Shown here: in pieces, positions 1 to 6,778 of the stretch
Layout of the letters: every line of letters starts with the position of its first letter
Position numbering within the stretch: position 1 is the stretch's first letter
DNA from: a virus
Strand: one strand, 5' to 3'
IMG/VR virus record: IMGVR_UViG_3300025141_000475
Location: 1-31,177 of that record
DNA length: 31,177 bases
Made by a program: the position numbers and the translations under genes
The notes under the pieces: generated by a model
Told to the model about the DNA's origin: nothing
Seen by the model: only the letters and a program-made list of their open reading frames with translations
Databases searched by the model: none

Positions 1-143
1 CAATACTGCCTAAGATAGCAACTTCTTCTGAAGGTGTGTTTGAAACATATGTGCCACTCCATTTTACGAAGAAGGTTTCTATAGTAGCAGCACAGAATAC
101 ACCCACAGTTAGTGGAGTAATCTGGGGGATATCAGTCGTATAA
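1..143 (+). CDS. C-terminal end of an upstream gene (partial)
   Basis: An open frame enters from the window edge and is read from base 3. It gives about 46 residues ending in VIWGISVV and stops at TAA 141-143. That stop overlaps the ATG of the prohead protease gene (TAATG), so the two are probably translationally coupled. Its place just before a head protease suggests a virion or packaging protein. The visible tail is too short to identify, and the product is unknown. Confidence 0.6.
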   Translation, partial: ILPKIATSSEGVFETYVPLHFTKKVSIVAAQNTPTVSGVIWGISVV

Positions 144-1567
144 TGACTACTGCAACAGATACAAAATGGATTGAAGATTTATATCAGGATACAGAGATGC
201 AGTTTCTTGAGAAAGCAACTGATGGAAGAACTACGTTAAAAGATATAGATTTTGCTTTAGATGAATATAAGAGATTATATAAAGCAGGGATAGCTTCTCC
301 TGCTGAAGTATTAACATTATCCAGAGCCTATCCAGATGACAGAGTTTTTCGGAAAGCTCTAGCTAAAATGGGAATAAATGATGATGATTCTCTTGTAGTT
401 GGTGGCCCTGCTTCTATTGAATTAGTAGATAGGGAAGGACATTTAATTACTACTGATGCTTTAGGTAAAGCATTTACAAAATATATGTCTAACTTCAGAA
501 CTCGTAACGCCATGGTACTTCATTCAGACGTACAGGTAGGCTGGGCTTTACCAGCTTATATTAGTAAGGGTGGGCAGATATTTAAATCTGGTGTGGATGA
601 TAAAGGATTATATTTTATTACAGAGCTAAGAAATGATACGAAGATATCTAAGAAAGTAAGGGAGCAGATAGATGAAGGGAAGCTAAAGAGTTATAGTATA
701 GCTGGAAGTGCTACTAAGACTCAGACTATACAGAAGGGATTAATGGAAGTGATGCAAGTAGATGAATTGGAACTAGCCGAAGTAACTGTATGTGAAAAGG
801 GAGTTAACCAAGGAGCATCATTTGATATTTTAAAGGCTAAGAATTCTGCAACTTCTTCATGTATAGATGGAAGTTGTTTAGTGAAAAGTGACGGAAATTG
901 TAATTGTGGATGTAATTCACAAGGAGTGGAACTTATGTTTAAATCATGTGGTGATATAGATTTTACTAAATCGTTTTTAAAATATATGGATGGTAAGGGA
1001 GTTCCCCTACAGAAAATTGTAGGTGATACTGAATCAAAAGAATATGGAGAATCTTTTCCTACTCTAGTTAATACTCAGGGAAGGCAAGAGGAACACCATA
1101 GGTTATTAGACCAATATGGTTTTCCCGGTGAACTAGAACCAGAGTATGCTAGGTATACTCCTGTAATAGAGGAAGACCCCACACCTTTCGCACATAAACG
1201 TCCACCTTGGGTTGTTAATGAAGCAGGGCAGAATCTAGGGGAAAGGCATTATGATGATGCTTTAACTACTCCACAATTAGGTAAATATACTAAGAGAGGA
1301 GTAGTGGAAGGAGGAAACTCTGGAGAAACTCCTGTAGACCAACTTAATGAAACGGATGCTTTTAATAAAGTATTAGCTTCTACTGGACAGGAACAAACAC
1401 CTCCTGTACTTGAAATATCTATAACTAAATCAGACGAGTTCTTTAACTGGCTGAAGAAAGAGAATGTACATATCTATAAAGAATCATGTCCATGTGAATC
1501 ATGTTTCCATAAATCTAGTGACTATACAGGAAACAAGCAGAGAGCTAACAATTATTTTTTAGACTGA
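143..1567 (+). CDS. XkdF-like prohead protease
   Basis: This 474-residue protein has an XkdF-type (PBSX) domain at about residues 84-235. Visible landmarks are H127 in VLHSDV, GWALPAYISKGG at 133-144, and S185 in SYSIAGSA. These fit the His and Ser of herpesvirus-fold prohead proteases, which trim scaffold and capsid during head maturation. The assignment of catalytic residues is inferred. A cysteine cluster follows at 240-257 (C240, C245, C253, C255, C257), with another at 449-454. The C-terminal half (260-474) is low in recognisable motifs. The start overlaps the upstream stop. The gene ends on a -1 frameshift signal at 1555-1601, so a longer 518-residue form is predicted. Confidence 0.8.
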   Translation: MTTATDTKWIEDLYQDTEMQFLEKATDGRTTLKDIDFALDEYKRLYKAGIASPAEVLTLSRAYPDDRVFRKALAKMGINDDDSLVVGGPASIELVDREGHLITTDALGKAFTKYMSNFRTRNAMVLHSDVQVGWALPAYISKGGQIFKSGVDDKGLYFITELRNDTKISKKVREQIDEGKLKSYSIAGSATKTQTIQKGLMEVMQVDELELAEVTVCEKGVNQGASFDILKAKNSATSSCIDGSCLVKSDGNCNCGCNSQGVELMFKSCGDIDFTKSFLKYMDGKGVPLQKIVGDTESKEYGESFPTLVNTQGRQEEHHRLLDQYGFPGELEPEYARYTPVIEEDPTPFAHKRPPWVVNEAGQNLGERHYDDALTTPQLGKYTKRGVVEGGNSGETPVDQLNETDAFNKVLASTGQEQTPPVLEISITKSDEFFNWLKKENVHIYKESCPCESCFHKSSDYTGNKQRANNYFLD

Positions 1568-1601
1568 AAGCTGTAGACAATCCATTTGCAGTTGCTACAG
1601 C
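1555..1601 (+). promoter_or_regulatory. Programmed -1 frameshift signal
   Basis: The signal has three parts: slippery heptamer T_TTT_TTA (1555-1561), an 8-nt spacer (1562-1569), and a perfect 7-bp stem GCTGTAG (1570-1576)/CTACAGC (1595-1601) with an 18-nt loop. The order and spacing match known -1 frameshift sites; the same heptamer is used at HIV-1 gag-pol. Confidence 0.7.
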
Positions 1602-1698
1602 ACAGGCTAAGAAACAAGGTCATAGAGACTTCTCGGAAGGGAGTGCTGGAGAGAAGAAGCGTGACAAGATTGCAGAAGCAATAAAACGGAAGGAGTAA
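1555..1698 (+). CDS. -1 frameshift extension of the prohead protease
   Basis: The zero-frame codons TTT TTA sit in a perfect T_TTT_TTA heptamer at 1555-1561, two codons before the TGA at 1565-1567. The -1 frame is then open to TAA 1696-1698. It adds 45 residues with a phage-like tail (VDNPFAVATAQAKKQGHRD, then a KKRDKIAEAIKRKE end). This frame has no ATG, GTG or TTG with a ribosome site, so independent initiation is unlikely. The product would be 473 + 45 = 518 residues. A homopolymer sequencing error in T6 would give the same picture and must be excluded. Confidence 0.65.
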   Translation, partial: FFRLKAVDNPFAVATAQAKKQGHRDFSEGSAGEKKRDKIAEAIKRKE

Positions 1699-1708
1699 AG
1701 AAAAAGTT

Positions 1709-1861
1709 ATGTTTGGAAAATTAAGACCTCAAATATTTTTAGCTATTCTTGTGCTAGGTATTCTAGCTGCACTTGGAGCTATGCATGAACTTCCAGAAAT
1801 CGCCACCGGAACTATCGGAGGCATCATAGCTTTGGGCATGAAGGTATTAGAAAATGAGTGA
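1709..1861 (+). CDS. Small two-helix membrane protein (holin-like)
   Basis: A 50-residue protein starting MFGKLRPQIFLAILV and ending KVLENE. Residues 8-26 form one hydrophobic helix and 33-46 a second, Gly/Ile-rich one, so a small inner-membrane hairpin is expected. AAGGAG at about 1690-1695 lies some 13 nt upstream. The stop overlaps the start of the next gene. Its size and topology allow a holin role, but no motif proves it. Confidence 0.6.
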   Translation: MFGKLRPQIFLAILVLGILAALGAMHELPEIATGTIGGIIALGMKVLENE

Positions 1862-1991
1862 TGTATTTAATCCTTGCTTTGATTGTGATGAAGAAGGATG
1901 TGATAAGGATTGTGGATATATTTTACCACAACCAGATAGAACTTTGATGAATTTAGAGTGCAAGTGTACTTGTAAGTGTGCCTCATGTTAG
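1854..1991 (+). CDS. Cysteine-rich mini-protein A
   Basis: A 45-residue protein starting MSDVFNPCFDCDEEGCDKDC and ending LECKCTCKCASC. It has ten cysteines, with CxxC at 8-11 and a run of CxC at the end, as in metallothioneins or small zinc-binding proteins. It overlaps the membrane-protein gene upstream by 8 nt and the next cysteine-rich gene by 7 nt, which implies coupled translation. Its function is unknown; metal binding is inferred from cysteine spacing only. Confidence 0.6.
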   Translation: MSDVFNPCFDCDEEGCDKDCGYILPQPDRTLMNLECKCTCKCASC

Positions 1992-2155
1992 ATTGCGAAT
2001 GCATGGAAACAGGTGAATGTTCCTGCGAGGATTCGGAAGTAGCTTGCATGTGTGTATGTGAATGTATAGAATGTGAAGATTACAATTCCTACATCTGTGA
2101 ATGTGGTGGGAATTGCCAATGTAATAATGATTATATGGAGGAAATAAAATTATGA
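1985..2155 (+). CDS. Cysteine-rich mini-protein B
   Basis: A 56-residue acidic protein with repeated CxC pairs (MLDCECMETGECSC, later CMCVCECIEC, then CECGGNCQC). It has 14 cysteines, a density seen in metallothionein-like proteins. It overlaps mini-protein A upstream and the following gene downstream (ATGA at 2152-2155). The clusters echo those in the nearby prohead protease, which may point to a shared ligand. The function is not known. Confidence 0.6.
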   Translation: MLDCECMETGECSCEDSEVACMCVCECIECEDYNSYICECGGNCQCNNDYMEEIKL

Positions 2156-2385
2156 ATCCGATGAGTTTAATAACTTTAGCCATTACCTTTATGCAATTGA
2201 ACATGGGTCAAACGGCAGAAGGGAAGAAGATTATCAAGGAAGCAATGGATGTAGTACAACATCTTGGAAGTGCCTTAAAAGATAAGAAGATTACTATGGC
2301 AGAGAAGAAAGTTATAGTTAAAGAACTTAGAGAATTTACAAAGGTTGCTATAAAAGTAATAGATGATATAGTCATTCCTGAATAA
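2152..2385 (+). CDS. Small helical protein of unknown function
   Basis: A 77-residue protein with a mildly hydrophobic N-terminus (SLITLAITFMQL) followed by lysine-rich amphipathic helices (GKKIIKEAMDVVQHL and EKKVIVKELREFTKVA). A GGAGG-type site (TGGAGG, about 2136-2141) precedes the ATG, which overlaps the preceding stop. I recognise no family. Its place among tiny membrane genes after the head protease is the only functional hint. Confidence 0.6.
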   Translation: MNPMSLITLAITFMQLNMGQTAEGKKIIKEAMDVVQHLGSALKDKKITMAEKKVIVKELREFTKVAIKVIDDIVIPE

Positions 2386-2387
2386 TA

Positions 2388-2660
2388 ATGATATGGCGAA
2401 ACATAGTCGTAACTGTATACTTAATAATTTGCATATACGACTTTATGTTCGTGCCTATCTATTATGGGATTGCCAGAATGGGATTGGACTTAGCTGATTA
2501 TATGAGTCACCTTCATGAGATTGAAGACCCAATTGTCCAACTTGAATACTTAAAAAAATTGGTTTCGCAGCATGAACCTTTCACATTGAAGGGCGGTGGA
2601 TTGTTTCACTTATCATTTGGAGCGATAATAACTGGAAGCGTATTCGGAAATAAAGATTAG
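2388..2660 (+). CDS. Small membrane protein, holin-like
   Basis: This 90-residue protein has a strong membrane helix at 5-28 (IVVTVYLIICIYDFMFVPIYY). A weaker one lies near 72-86 (LFHLSFGAIITGSVFG), after a charged middle segment (LHEIEDPIVQLEYLKKLVSQ). The layout resembles small phage holin-type proteins that have an aromatic N-terminal helix and a Gly-rich second one. No clear ribosome site is seen; the start lies 2 nt after the upstream stop, so reinitiation is likely. The holin role is inference. Confidence 0.55.
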   Translation: MIWRNIVVTVYLIICIYDFMFVPIYYGIARMGLDLADYMSHLHEIEDPIVQLEYLKKLVSQHEPFTLKGGGLFHLSFGAIITGSVFGNKD

Positions 2661-2674
2661 AATGAGTAGAGAAC

Positions 2675-3145
2675 ATGGGAACTACGGTAGTAATAAGTGA
2701 AGGACATATAGGAGATATACCCAATCTTCATTTAGCTGATGACCAAGCACAATTAGTTTATGAAGCAGAGGAACAATGTGGCTTTTGGAATAACCTTGAA
2801 GTATTATCCTTGGATGAAGTAAAAGACCTTGTTAAAAGAATATCTATTTGGGCAGGGGCATTTGTTCCGAAGGTGATAACGGAAGGGCATACAGACTCAA
2901 CAATTGCCTATGCAACTTCTACATCAATTGTTTTGCCTTTCCCCTTTGCTAAAAGCCTCCCATATATTTGTCATGAAATGTCTCATGTGATAAACTATCA
3001 GAGTGTTATATATGCAGACCATCATGGAAAGAATTTTGCTTCTGTATATTTACAAGTGGTACGAGAATTTGCTCGTCCAAGAGATTATTTAGAATTAAAG
3101 AAAGCCTTTAATAAATTGGAAGTGGAATATATATGTCAAACATAA
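2675..3145 (+). CDS. Putative zinc metallopeptidase (HExxH...H)
   Basis: A 156-residue protein with HEMSH at residues 100-104 and a second histidine pair in DHHGKNF at 115-121. This is the HExxH...HG zincin pattern of the phage/actinobacterial TIGR04338 putative metallohydrolases. H100, H104 and H116 or H117 would bind zinc, and E101 would act as general base. The region before it (IVLPFPFAKSLPYIC) matches the strand and helix that normally precede the motif. There is no signal peptide, so it should act in the cytoplasm or the virion. The ribosome site is weak. The substrate is unknown. Confidence 0.65.
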   Translation: MGTTVVISEGHIGDIPNLHLADDQAQLVYEAEEQCGFWNNLEVLSLDEVKDLVKRISIWAGAFVPKVITEGHTDSTIAYATSTSIVLPFPFAKSLPYICHEMSHVINYQSVIYADHHGKNFASVYLQVVREFARPRDYLELKKAFNKLEVEYICQT

Positions 3146-3297
3146 TGCAATATCTTATGCAAATGTCTGATGAGTTTAGAGATTCATATAAAAGTATTGA
3201 AGAACAAATCCAAGATATTACAGAGTCTTTAAATTTATTACAACTAAAAATAAAAGAATTGGAAATGAGAGTTAACCCAAATCGAAATGATGATTGA
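3133..3297 (+). CDS. Small coiled-coil protein
   Basis: A 54-residue protein that starts inside the metallopeptidase gene (13-nt overlap). After MSNIMQYLMQ it is a single amphipathic helix with heptad spacing (SIEEQIQDITESLNLLQLKI), so a coiled-coil oligomer is likely. It ends VNPNRNDD. No family is recognised. Confidence 0.5.
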   Translation: MSNIMQYLMQMSDEFRDSYKSIEEQIQDITESLNLLQLKIKELEMRVNPNRNDD

Positions 3298-3317
3298 AAT
3301 TAGTATAATATATTGTG

Positions 3318-3470
3318 ATGAATATTATAAAAAAATGGATTTGTAAACTAAAAGGGCATAATACTTTTCCTCCTATAATAGAAGTATGGGAATCGAAGAA
3401 GGGTTTGCAACGAAGTTATTATTTATGTAGACGTTGTTTGGAAATTCTAGGAGAAAAACCTTATGTCTAG
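3318..3470 (+). CDS. Small putative zinc-binding protein
   Basis: This 50-residue protein carries C9 and H14 (CKLKGH) and C37-x2-C40 (LCRRC). The spacing suits a minimal zinc finger, often found in phage early proteins. A TATAAT at 3304-3309 lies close upstream but has no good -35. The stop overlaps the start of the next gene by 8 nt. The function is unknown. Confidence 0.55.
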   Translation: MNIIKKWICKLKGHNTFPPIIEVWESKKGLQRSYYLCRRCLEILGEKPYV

Positions 3471-3987
3471 TGATGATATCATTGATGATGATGCTTATAA
3501 CTATTTGGAAACTATAAAAGAATTACCCTTAACTAGAAATGAAGCATTATATTTAAGCGATAGTATAACCTTGTTATTGGAAATAACGCCTGAACAGGGG
3601 AAAGTACAAGTACCAGCTAGGCACTTACTACCACAAGGAAGTGTGACTGTATCCATTGAGTTAGTACAAGCGATTGGATTGGCAGTATTATTAACTACTC
3701 AAGATGAATGGGCAGTTGAAGAAGCTACAATAAAAACAACAGTAGCTGATTTATTTATACTAAGGGAATGTTGCCAATCTTATATTAAAGTAAACCAAGA
3801 ATATGTAGGCTTTAATTTACTAAGAAAAATATATGCTTTGATATTGGAGAAAGATTTACAAGAAAGAAATTTTATTGAAGATTTGACTAGGGATGTAGAT
3901 ACATCTCTAATACCTCATACTGATACATTACAGGAAATACAAGATAGGCGTAATAAATATTTAAAGAATAGGAAAGACAATGACTAA
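3463..3987 (+). CDS. Hypothetical protein, 174 aa
   Basis: A 174-residue, mostly helical acidic protein with an Asp-rich N-terminus (SSDDIIDDDAYNYL). AGGAG sits about 11 nt before the ATG. Hydrophobic stretches such as LVQAIGLAVLLTT are too short and mixed to be clear membrane segments. The C-terminus is charged (QDRRNKYLKNRKDND). It overlaps both neighbours, so it belongs to the same transcription unit. No family is recognised. Confidence 0.6.
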   Translation: MSSDDIIDDDAYNYLETIKELPLTRNEALYLSDSITLLLEITPEQGKVQVPARHLLPQGSVTVSIELVQAIGLAVLLTTQDEWAVEEATIKTTVADLFILRECCQSYIKVNQEYVGFNLLRKIYALILEKDLQERNFIEDLTRDVDTSLIPHTDTLQEIQDRRNKYLKNRKDND

Positions 3988-4306
3988 TTTTAAACAACCT
4001 AAAACTCTTAAAGAGTGCTTGGAACTACAATCACATTTTATAGGAATCCCTAAAATAACTAAAAGAAACTATCAGGAATTTTATAAGAGAGGAAAGACCT
4101 TACAGATTTTAGGTGTAGGTTTTTTGGAGAAGGGAAGGATGCCAACACTAAAGGAAGTGAAAGAGTATATAGATTTAGAAACTGATGCTCAAAAGTTAGA
4201 CCCAAAGAAATGGAGAAATGTATTGAAAGATATTCTAGATGATATGACTAATAAATTAGCAGAAGTAGAAAAAGAAGATGGAAGTATTCCTAGCTCTTCT
4301 AGTTAG
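3980..4306 (+). CDS. Hypothetical protein, 108 aa
   Basis: A lysine-rich helical protein starting MTNFKQPKTLKECLELQ and ending in a serine run (SIPSSSS). It overlaps the preceding gene by 8 nt and the following small membrane gene by 29 nt. No motif or family is recognised. Confidence 0.55.
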   Translation: MTNFKQPKTLKECLELQSHFIGIPKITKRNYQEFYKRGKTLQILGVGFLEKGRMPTLKEVKEYIDLETDAQKLDPKKWRNVLKDILDDMTNKLAEVEKEDGSIPSSSS

Positions 4307-4442
4307 TTCAGCTACTCTTATTTATCTTAACTGGAAGATATTACAAGAGACTATAACAATTAGAAAAGAGACTATCATTATCAGAAAAGAAAGTGTAAAG
4401 GTAAGGAAAGCATTGGGAGATGTTGATGAACCAGCAGTCTGA
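4278..4442 (+). CDS. Small membrane-anchored protein
   Basis: A 54-residue protein with an N-terminal membrane helix (MEVFLALLVSSATLIYLNW) followed by a repeated basic helix in which IRKET and IRKES recur. It starts inside the upstream gene in another frame, as small lysis or anchoring proteins often do. GAAGA-type purines precede the ATG. An inner-membrane spanin-like role is possible but unproven. Confidence 0.45.
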   Translation: MEVFLALLVSSATLIYLNWKILQETITIRKETIIIRKESVKVRKALGDVDEPAV

Positions 4443-4509
4443 AAATGAATTCCTAATATTTTTAATGTTGATTACTATGTTTTGGATGTTATTCAAATTT
4501 AGTCCTTGA
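4426..4509 (+). CDS. Tiny membrane peptide
   Basis: A 27-residue peptide (29 if the ATG at 4420 is used). GGGAG lies 6 nt before ATG 4426. After MNQQSENE it is a single hydrophobic helix (FLIFLMLITMFWMLF). Its TGA stop lies inside the -35 box of the next promoter. It could be a small regulatory or lysis peptide. Confidence 0.4.
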   Translation: MNQQSENEFLIFLMLITMFWMLFKFSP

Positions 4510-4534
4510 CAACCCAATCTCTATTTGTTATATT
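4506..4534 (+). promoter_or_regulatory. Promoter for the Mom-like genes
   Basis: TTGACA at 4506-4511, a 17-nt spacer, then TATATT at 4529-4534. It is the only strong promoter before the Mom-like pair and opens a leader of about 245 nt. Confidence 0.7.
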
Positions 4535-4540
4535 AGTTTG

Positions 4541-4785
4541 TGGCTAGGGAGAGTTTTAACTCGCAGTATGTTACAGGAAAGATATTATTCATACCGAAAT
4601 TAAAAATAACCAACTGTAGTTGAGAGTTTTTTTATAGATATGAATAATACAGATGAAAATTGTTTCCAAACTATACGAATAACTATCTGTACAGTTTCTT
4701 GAAAAGACAATGGAAATCAAAATCTTTTTATTTGTGCGAGACAAATAGTAATGTACTTTAATTTTCCCTAGTCACTAAAAAAGAT
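4541..4785 (+). other. Long untranslated leader before the Mom-like gene
   Basis: I see no convincing gene in this stretch. Small dyads are present: GAGTTTTAACTC, and CAAC TGTA GTTG at about 4611-4622, the latter followed by a run of T (near 4629-4635). That end could act as an attenuator. The leader reaches an ATG with only A-rich sequence (AAAAAAGAT) in place of a ribosome site. A long, poorly translated leader recalls the translational control of phage Mu mom; this is inference. Confidence 0.4.
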
Positions 4786-5394
4786 ATGGAACTAATAGTC
4801 AAACAAATTAGTAAAGAGGAAGCATCCTCGCTTCTTATTCCATATCATTACTTAACCAAGGAAAGCAAAGGGTTTCGTAGTGGATATAACTATGGTGCAT
4901 TTATTGATGGCAAACTTTTAGTAGTTTGTATATTTACTTGTCCTACAGTTCCTGAGTTAGTGAAAGGATGTTTTGGTCTTGGAAGGAAGGAACAGGAAGG
5001 AATCTTTGAATTAGGCAGACTAGTTAAACATCCTGATGCAAATGGTAATTTGATTCTTTCACAAGTAGTTGCTAGGGCAACGAAGGAATTAAGGAAGGCA
5101 ACAAAAGTTAAAGCAATACTTTCATATGCTGATTCAAGATATCATACAGGATATATTTATCAGGCATTGAATTTTAAATACTATGGTTTAACTAAACAGA
5201 AAACAGATTTTTGGTTTGAACAGGAAGATGGAAGCTACATCAAACATATAAGAGGGAAGGTTAAAGGAAGCAAAGGAGAGTGGAGACCAAGACCAAGGAA
5301 GCATAGATATTTAATAGTCTATGATAAAAACTTACAATGTCAATGGGAAGAGGAAATCTATCCTAAAGGAAACAATATTGAATATCAAGGATAA
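4786..5394 (+). CDS. Mom-like DNA modification protein, copy A
   Basis: A 202-residue protein of the Mom-like (GNAT-fold) type. Landmarks are YHYL at 20-23, ELGRLVKHP at 75-83, SYADSRYHTGYIYQALNFKYYG at 113-134 and RPRPRKHRY at 167-175. Phage Mu Mom converts adenine in DNA to N6-carbamoylmethyl-adenine, shielding phage DNA from restriction; a comparable role is inferred. No second start exists, because TAA 4759-4761 closes the frame upstream, and the ribosome site is very weak, so expression may be restrained. The gene overlaps copy B by 17 nt. The two copies share the motif order but are quite diverged. Confidence 0.7.
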   Translation: MELIVKQISKEEASSLLIPYHYLTKESKGFRSGYNYGAFIDGKLLVVCIFTCPTVPELVKGCFGLGRKEQEGIFELGRLVKHPDANGNLILSQVVARATKELRKATKVKAILSYADSRYHTGYIYQALNFKYYGLTKQKTDFWFEQEDGSYIKHIRGKVKGSKGEWRPRPRKHRYLIVYDKNLQCQWEEEIYPKGNNIEYQG

Positions 5395-6007
5395 CTATGT
5401 AATCAGACCTCTTGATTATAAGACTGCTATGGAACTGGTAGTAAAGAATCATTACTTACATAGGAAAGCACCATGCAGTCAGGCATTTGGATTATTCAAT
5501 AGGGAAGGGGAAGTGATAGGAACAGTAGTCTATGGAACTCCTGCAAGCAGACCATTACAGAAAGGAGTATGTGGAAGTGACGAATCAGACAATGTATTGG
5601 AACTGACTAGACTATGGGTACAAGATGGAACTCCAAAGAATGTGGAAAGTTTTCTGATAGGTAACACGCTACCTATGGTAGGAAAGGAAATAATAGTTTC
5701 CTATGCAGAAGTAGAGCAAGGGCATTTGGGAATTGTGTATCAGGCAACCAATTGGATTTATACTGGACTGTCAGATAAACATAGCAAGTGGTTTATAAAG
5801 GGAACTGAGGATAAGCATTGTAGACATATCTTTGATTCATATGGTGGAATCAATAAAGCTAAAGAGATACTAGGCGATAAGATGGTAAGAGGGGAGAGAC
5901 CAAGGAAACATAGGTATATATATTTCAACGCAGACAGAAGGCGAAAGAAAGAGTTATTAAATAAGTTACGCTATAAGATAAAACCTTATCCAAAAGACCC
6001 CACTTGA
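5378..6007 (+). CDS. Mom-like DNA modification protein, copy B
   Basis: A 209-residue Mom-like protein. KNHYLHRK (23-30), VYGTPASRPL (51-60), LELTRLW (74-80), SYAEVEQGHLGIVYQATNW (108-126) and RPRKHRY (174-180) follow the family order. I prefer the TTG start at 5378, because AAAGGA lies 7 nt upstream and the conserved region then begins at residue 7. An ATG at 5321 in the same frame would add 19 residues, but it lies deep inside copy A. Copy B keeps the canonical NHY and GTPASR features better than copy A. Its TGA stop is embedded in the next promoter. Confidence 0.7.
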   Translation: MNIKDNYVIRPLDYKTAMELVVKNHYLHRKAPCSQAFGLFNREGEVIGTVVYGTPASRPLQKGVCGSDESDNVLELTRLWVQDGTPKNVESFLIGNTLPMVGKEIIVSYAEVEQGHLGIVYQATNWIYTGLSDKHSKWFIKGTEDKHCRHIFDSYGGINKAKEILGDKMVRGERPRKHRYIYFNADRRRKKELLNKLRYKIKPYPKDPT

Positions 6008-6032
6008 CACGATTATTTTTTTCCTGTATGCT
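6004..6032 (+). promoter_or_regulatory. Promoter
   Basis: TTGACA 6004-6009, 17-nt spacer, TATGCT 6027-6032. The upstream TGA stop (6005-6007) lies within the -35 box. It would drive the small peptide and zinc-ribbon genes. Confidence 0.6.
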
Positions 6033-6058
6033 TAGATAATCAATAACAGGAGTGTGTG

Positions 6059-6121
6059 ATGACTATTATATCTCCATTGAAAGTTCTTTTCTGGTTAGCT
6101 ATTATAGGAATACTATTATAG
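6059..6121 (+). CDS. 20-residue membrane peptide
   Basis: ATG follows AGGAG by 5 nt and encodes MTIISPLKVL then FWLAIIGILL, a single membrane helix. The end lies in a perfect 14-bp tandem duplication (6101-6114 and 6115-6128) that supplies the stop. The well-placed promoter and ribosome site argue that the peptide is made. Its function is unknown. Confidence 0.45.
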   Translation: MTIISPLKVLFWLAIIGILL

Positions 6122-6148
6122 GAATACTAGTTTAGAACTATGAAAGGG

Positions 6149-6172
6149 ATGGGTGACTATTCAGTCACCCAT
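6149..6172 (+). terminator. Hairpin, terminator-like
   Basis: Perfect 10-bp stem ATGGGTGACT/AGTCACCCAT with loop ATTC. There is no long T-run after it, so it may instead stabilise a 3' end. Confidence 0.5.
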
Positions 6173-6198
6173 TCCAAATAAAAATTGTCGAGGATAAT

Positions 6199-6348
6199 AT
6201 GATTAAATGTTCTATATGTAATAATGATACATCTAATAAAGAAGTATGCTCAGAATGTGGGAATAAGATGAAAACTCTTATCATCAAAGCAAGGAAAAAA
6301 TGGATACAACTTAAATTCAATATGGAGAAAACATATGGGAACGGCTAA
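6199..6348 (+). CDS. Zinc-ribbon mini-protein
   Basis: A 49-residue protein with CSIC (4-7) and CSEC (17-20), a two-knuckle zinc ribbon, followed by a basic helix (KARKKWIQLKF). GAGG lies 6-7 nt before the ATG. It overlaps the next gene by 14 nt. A small nucleic-acid-binding regulator is likely but not proven. Confidence 0.6.
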   Translation: MIKCSICNNDTSNKEVCSECGNKMKTLIIKARKKWIQLKFNMEKTYGNG

Positions 6349-6517
6349 AGATATATTGATTGATAAGATGTATGAACTACAGGAAGAGAATGAACGACTA
6401 AAGAAAAGAATGGGAGAACTCTTTAAAGAGAGAGATGAACTCTATGACAAGTATGTCCATAAAATACCTCATCATTTTGATGAGAATATGCTTGCAGATG
6501 GTAATGGGAGAGGATAA
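6335..6517 (+). CDS. Small coiled-coil protein
   Basis: A 60-residue protein. Residues 8-42 form a charged helix with heptad repeats (MYELQEENERLKKRMGEL). The tail is flexible and His-rich (KIPHHFDENM). GGAG precedes the ATG. The function is unknown; oligomerisation is expected. Confidence 0.6.
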   Translation: MGTAKDILIDKMYELQEENERLKKRMGELFKERDELYDKYVHKIPHHFDENMLADGNGRG

Positions 6518-6519
6518 TA

Positions 6520-6714
6520 ATGAATAAAAATAGATGCGATAAATGTAATGGTTACTTAAATTATGAGGAAGATTTTGATGGGAGTTTTTTAGAGTGTATT
6601 AATTGTGGTAATAATATAAATTTAAATTTTAACAAGAGTATTACACAAGCAAAACTTAGTAAGAATTGGGGAGTTCAACCCCATACGAAAAAATTTAAGA
6701 ATGGTTATAGATAG
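6520..6714 (+). CDS. Com-like zinc-finger protein
   Basis: A 64-residue protein starting MNKNRCDKCNGYLNYEEDF, with CDKC at 6-9 and CINC at 26-29. Length, cysteine spacing and the RC..CN opening resemble Com of phage Mu, a zinc-finger protein that binds mom mRNA and switches on its translation. In Mu, com precedes mom; here the candidate lies 0.5 kb downstream of the Mom-like pair. The resemblance is from memory of the family and could be generic zinc-ribbon similarity. Confidence 0.55.
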   Translation: MNKNRCDKCNGYLNYEEDFDGSFLECINCGNNINLNFNKSITQAKLSKNWGVQPHTKKFKNGYR

Positions 6715-6717
6715 AAT

Positions 6718-6746
6718 TTGACAGACCTTATGGACTATGTTATAAT
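6718..6746 (+). promoter_or_regulatory. Promoter
   Basis: Perfect consensus TTGACA (6718-6723), 17-nt spacer, TATAAT (6741-6746), followed by AAGGAG and the ATG at 6779. Confidence 0.8.
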
Positions 6747-6778
6747 GGTTCATATAAATTAAATAAGGAGAGTGAAAC

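Noticed and set aside
1867-2204. Minus-strand frames opposite the cysteine-rich genes
   Set aside because: They lack ribosome sites and are shadows. The plus-strand frames overlap in an orderly ATGA-type chain.
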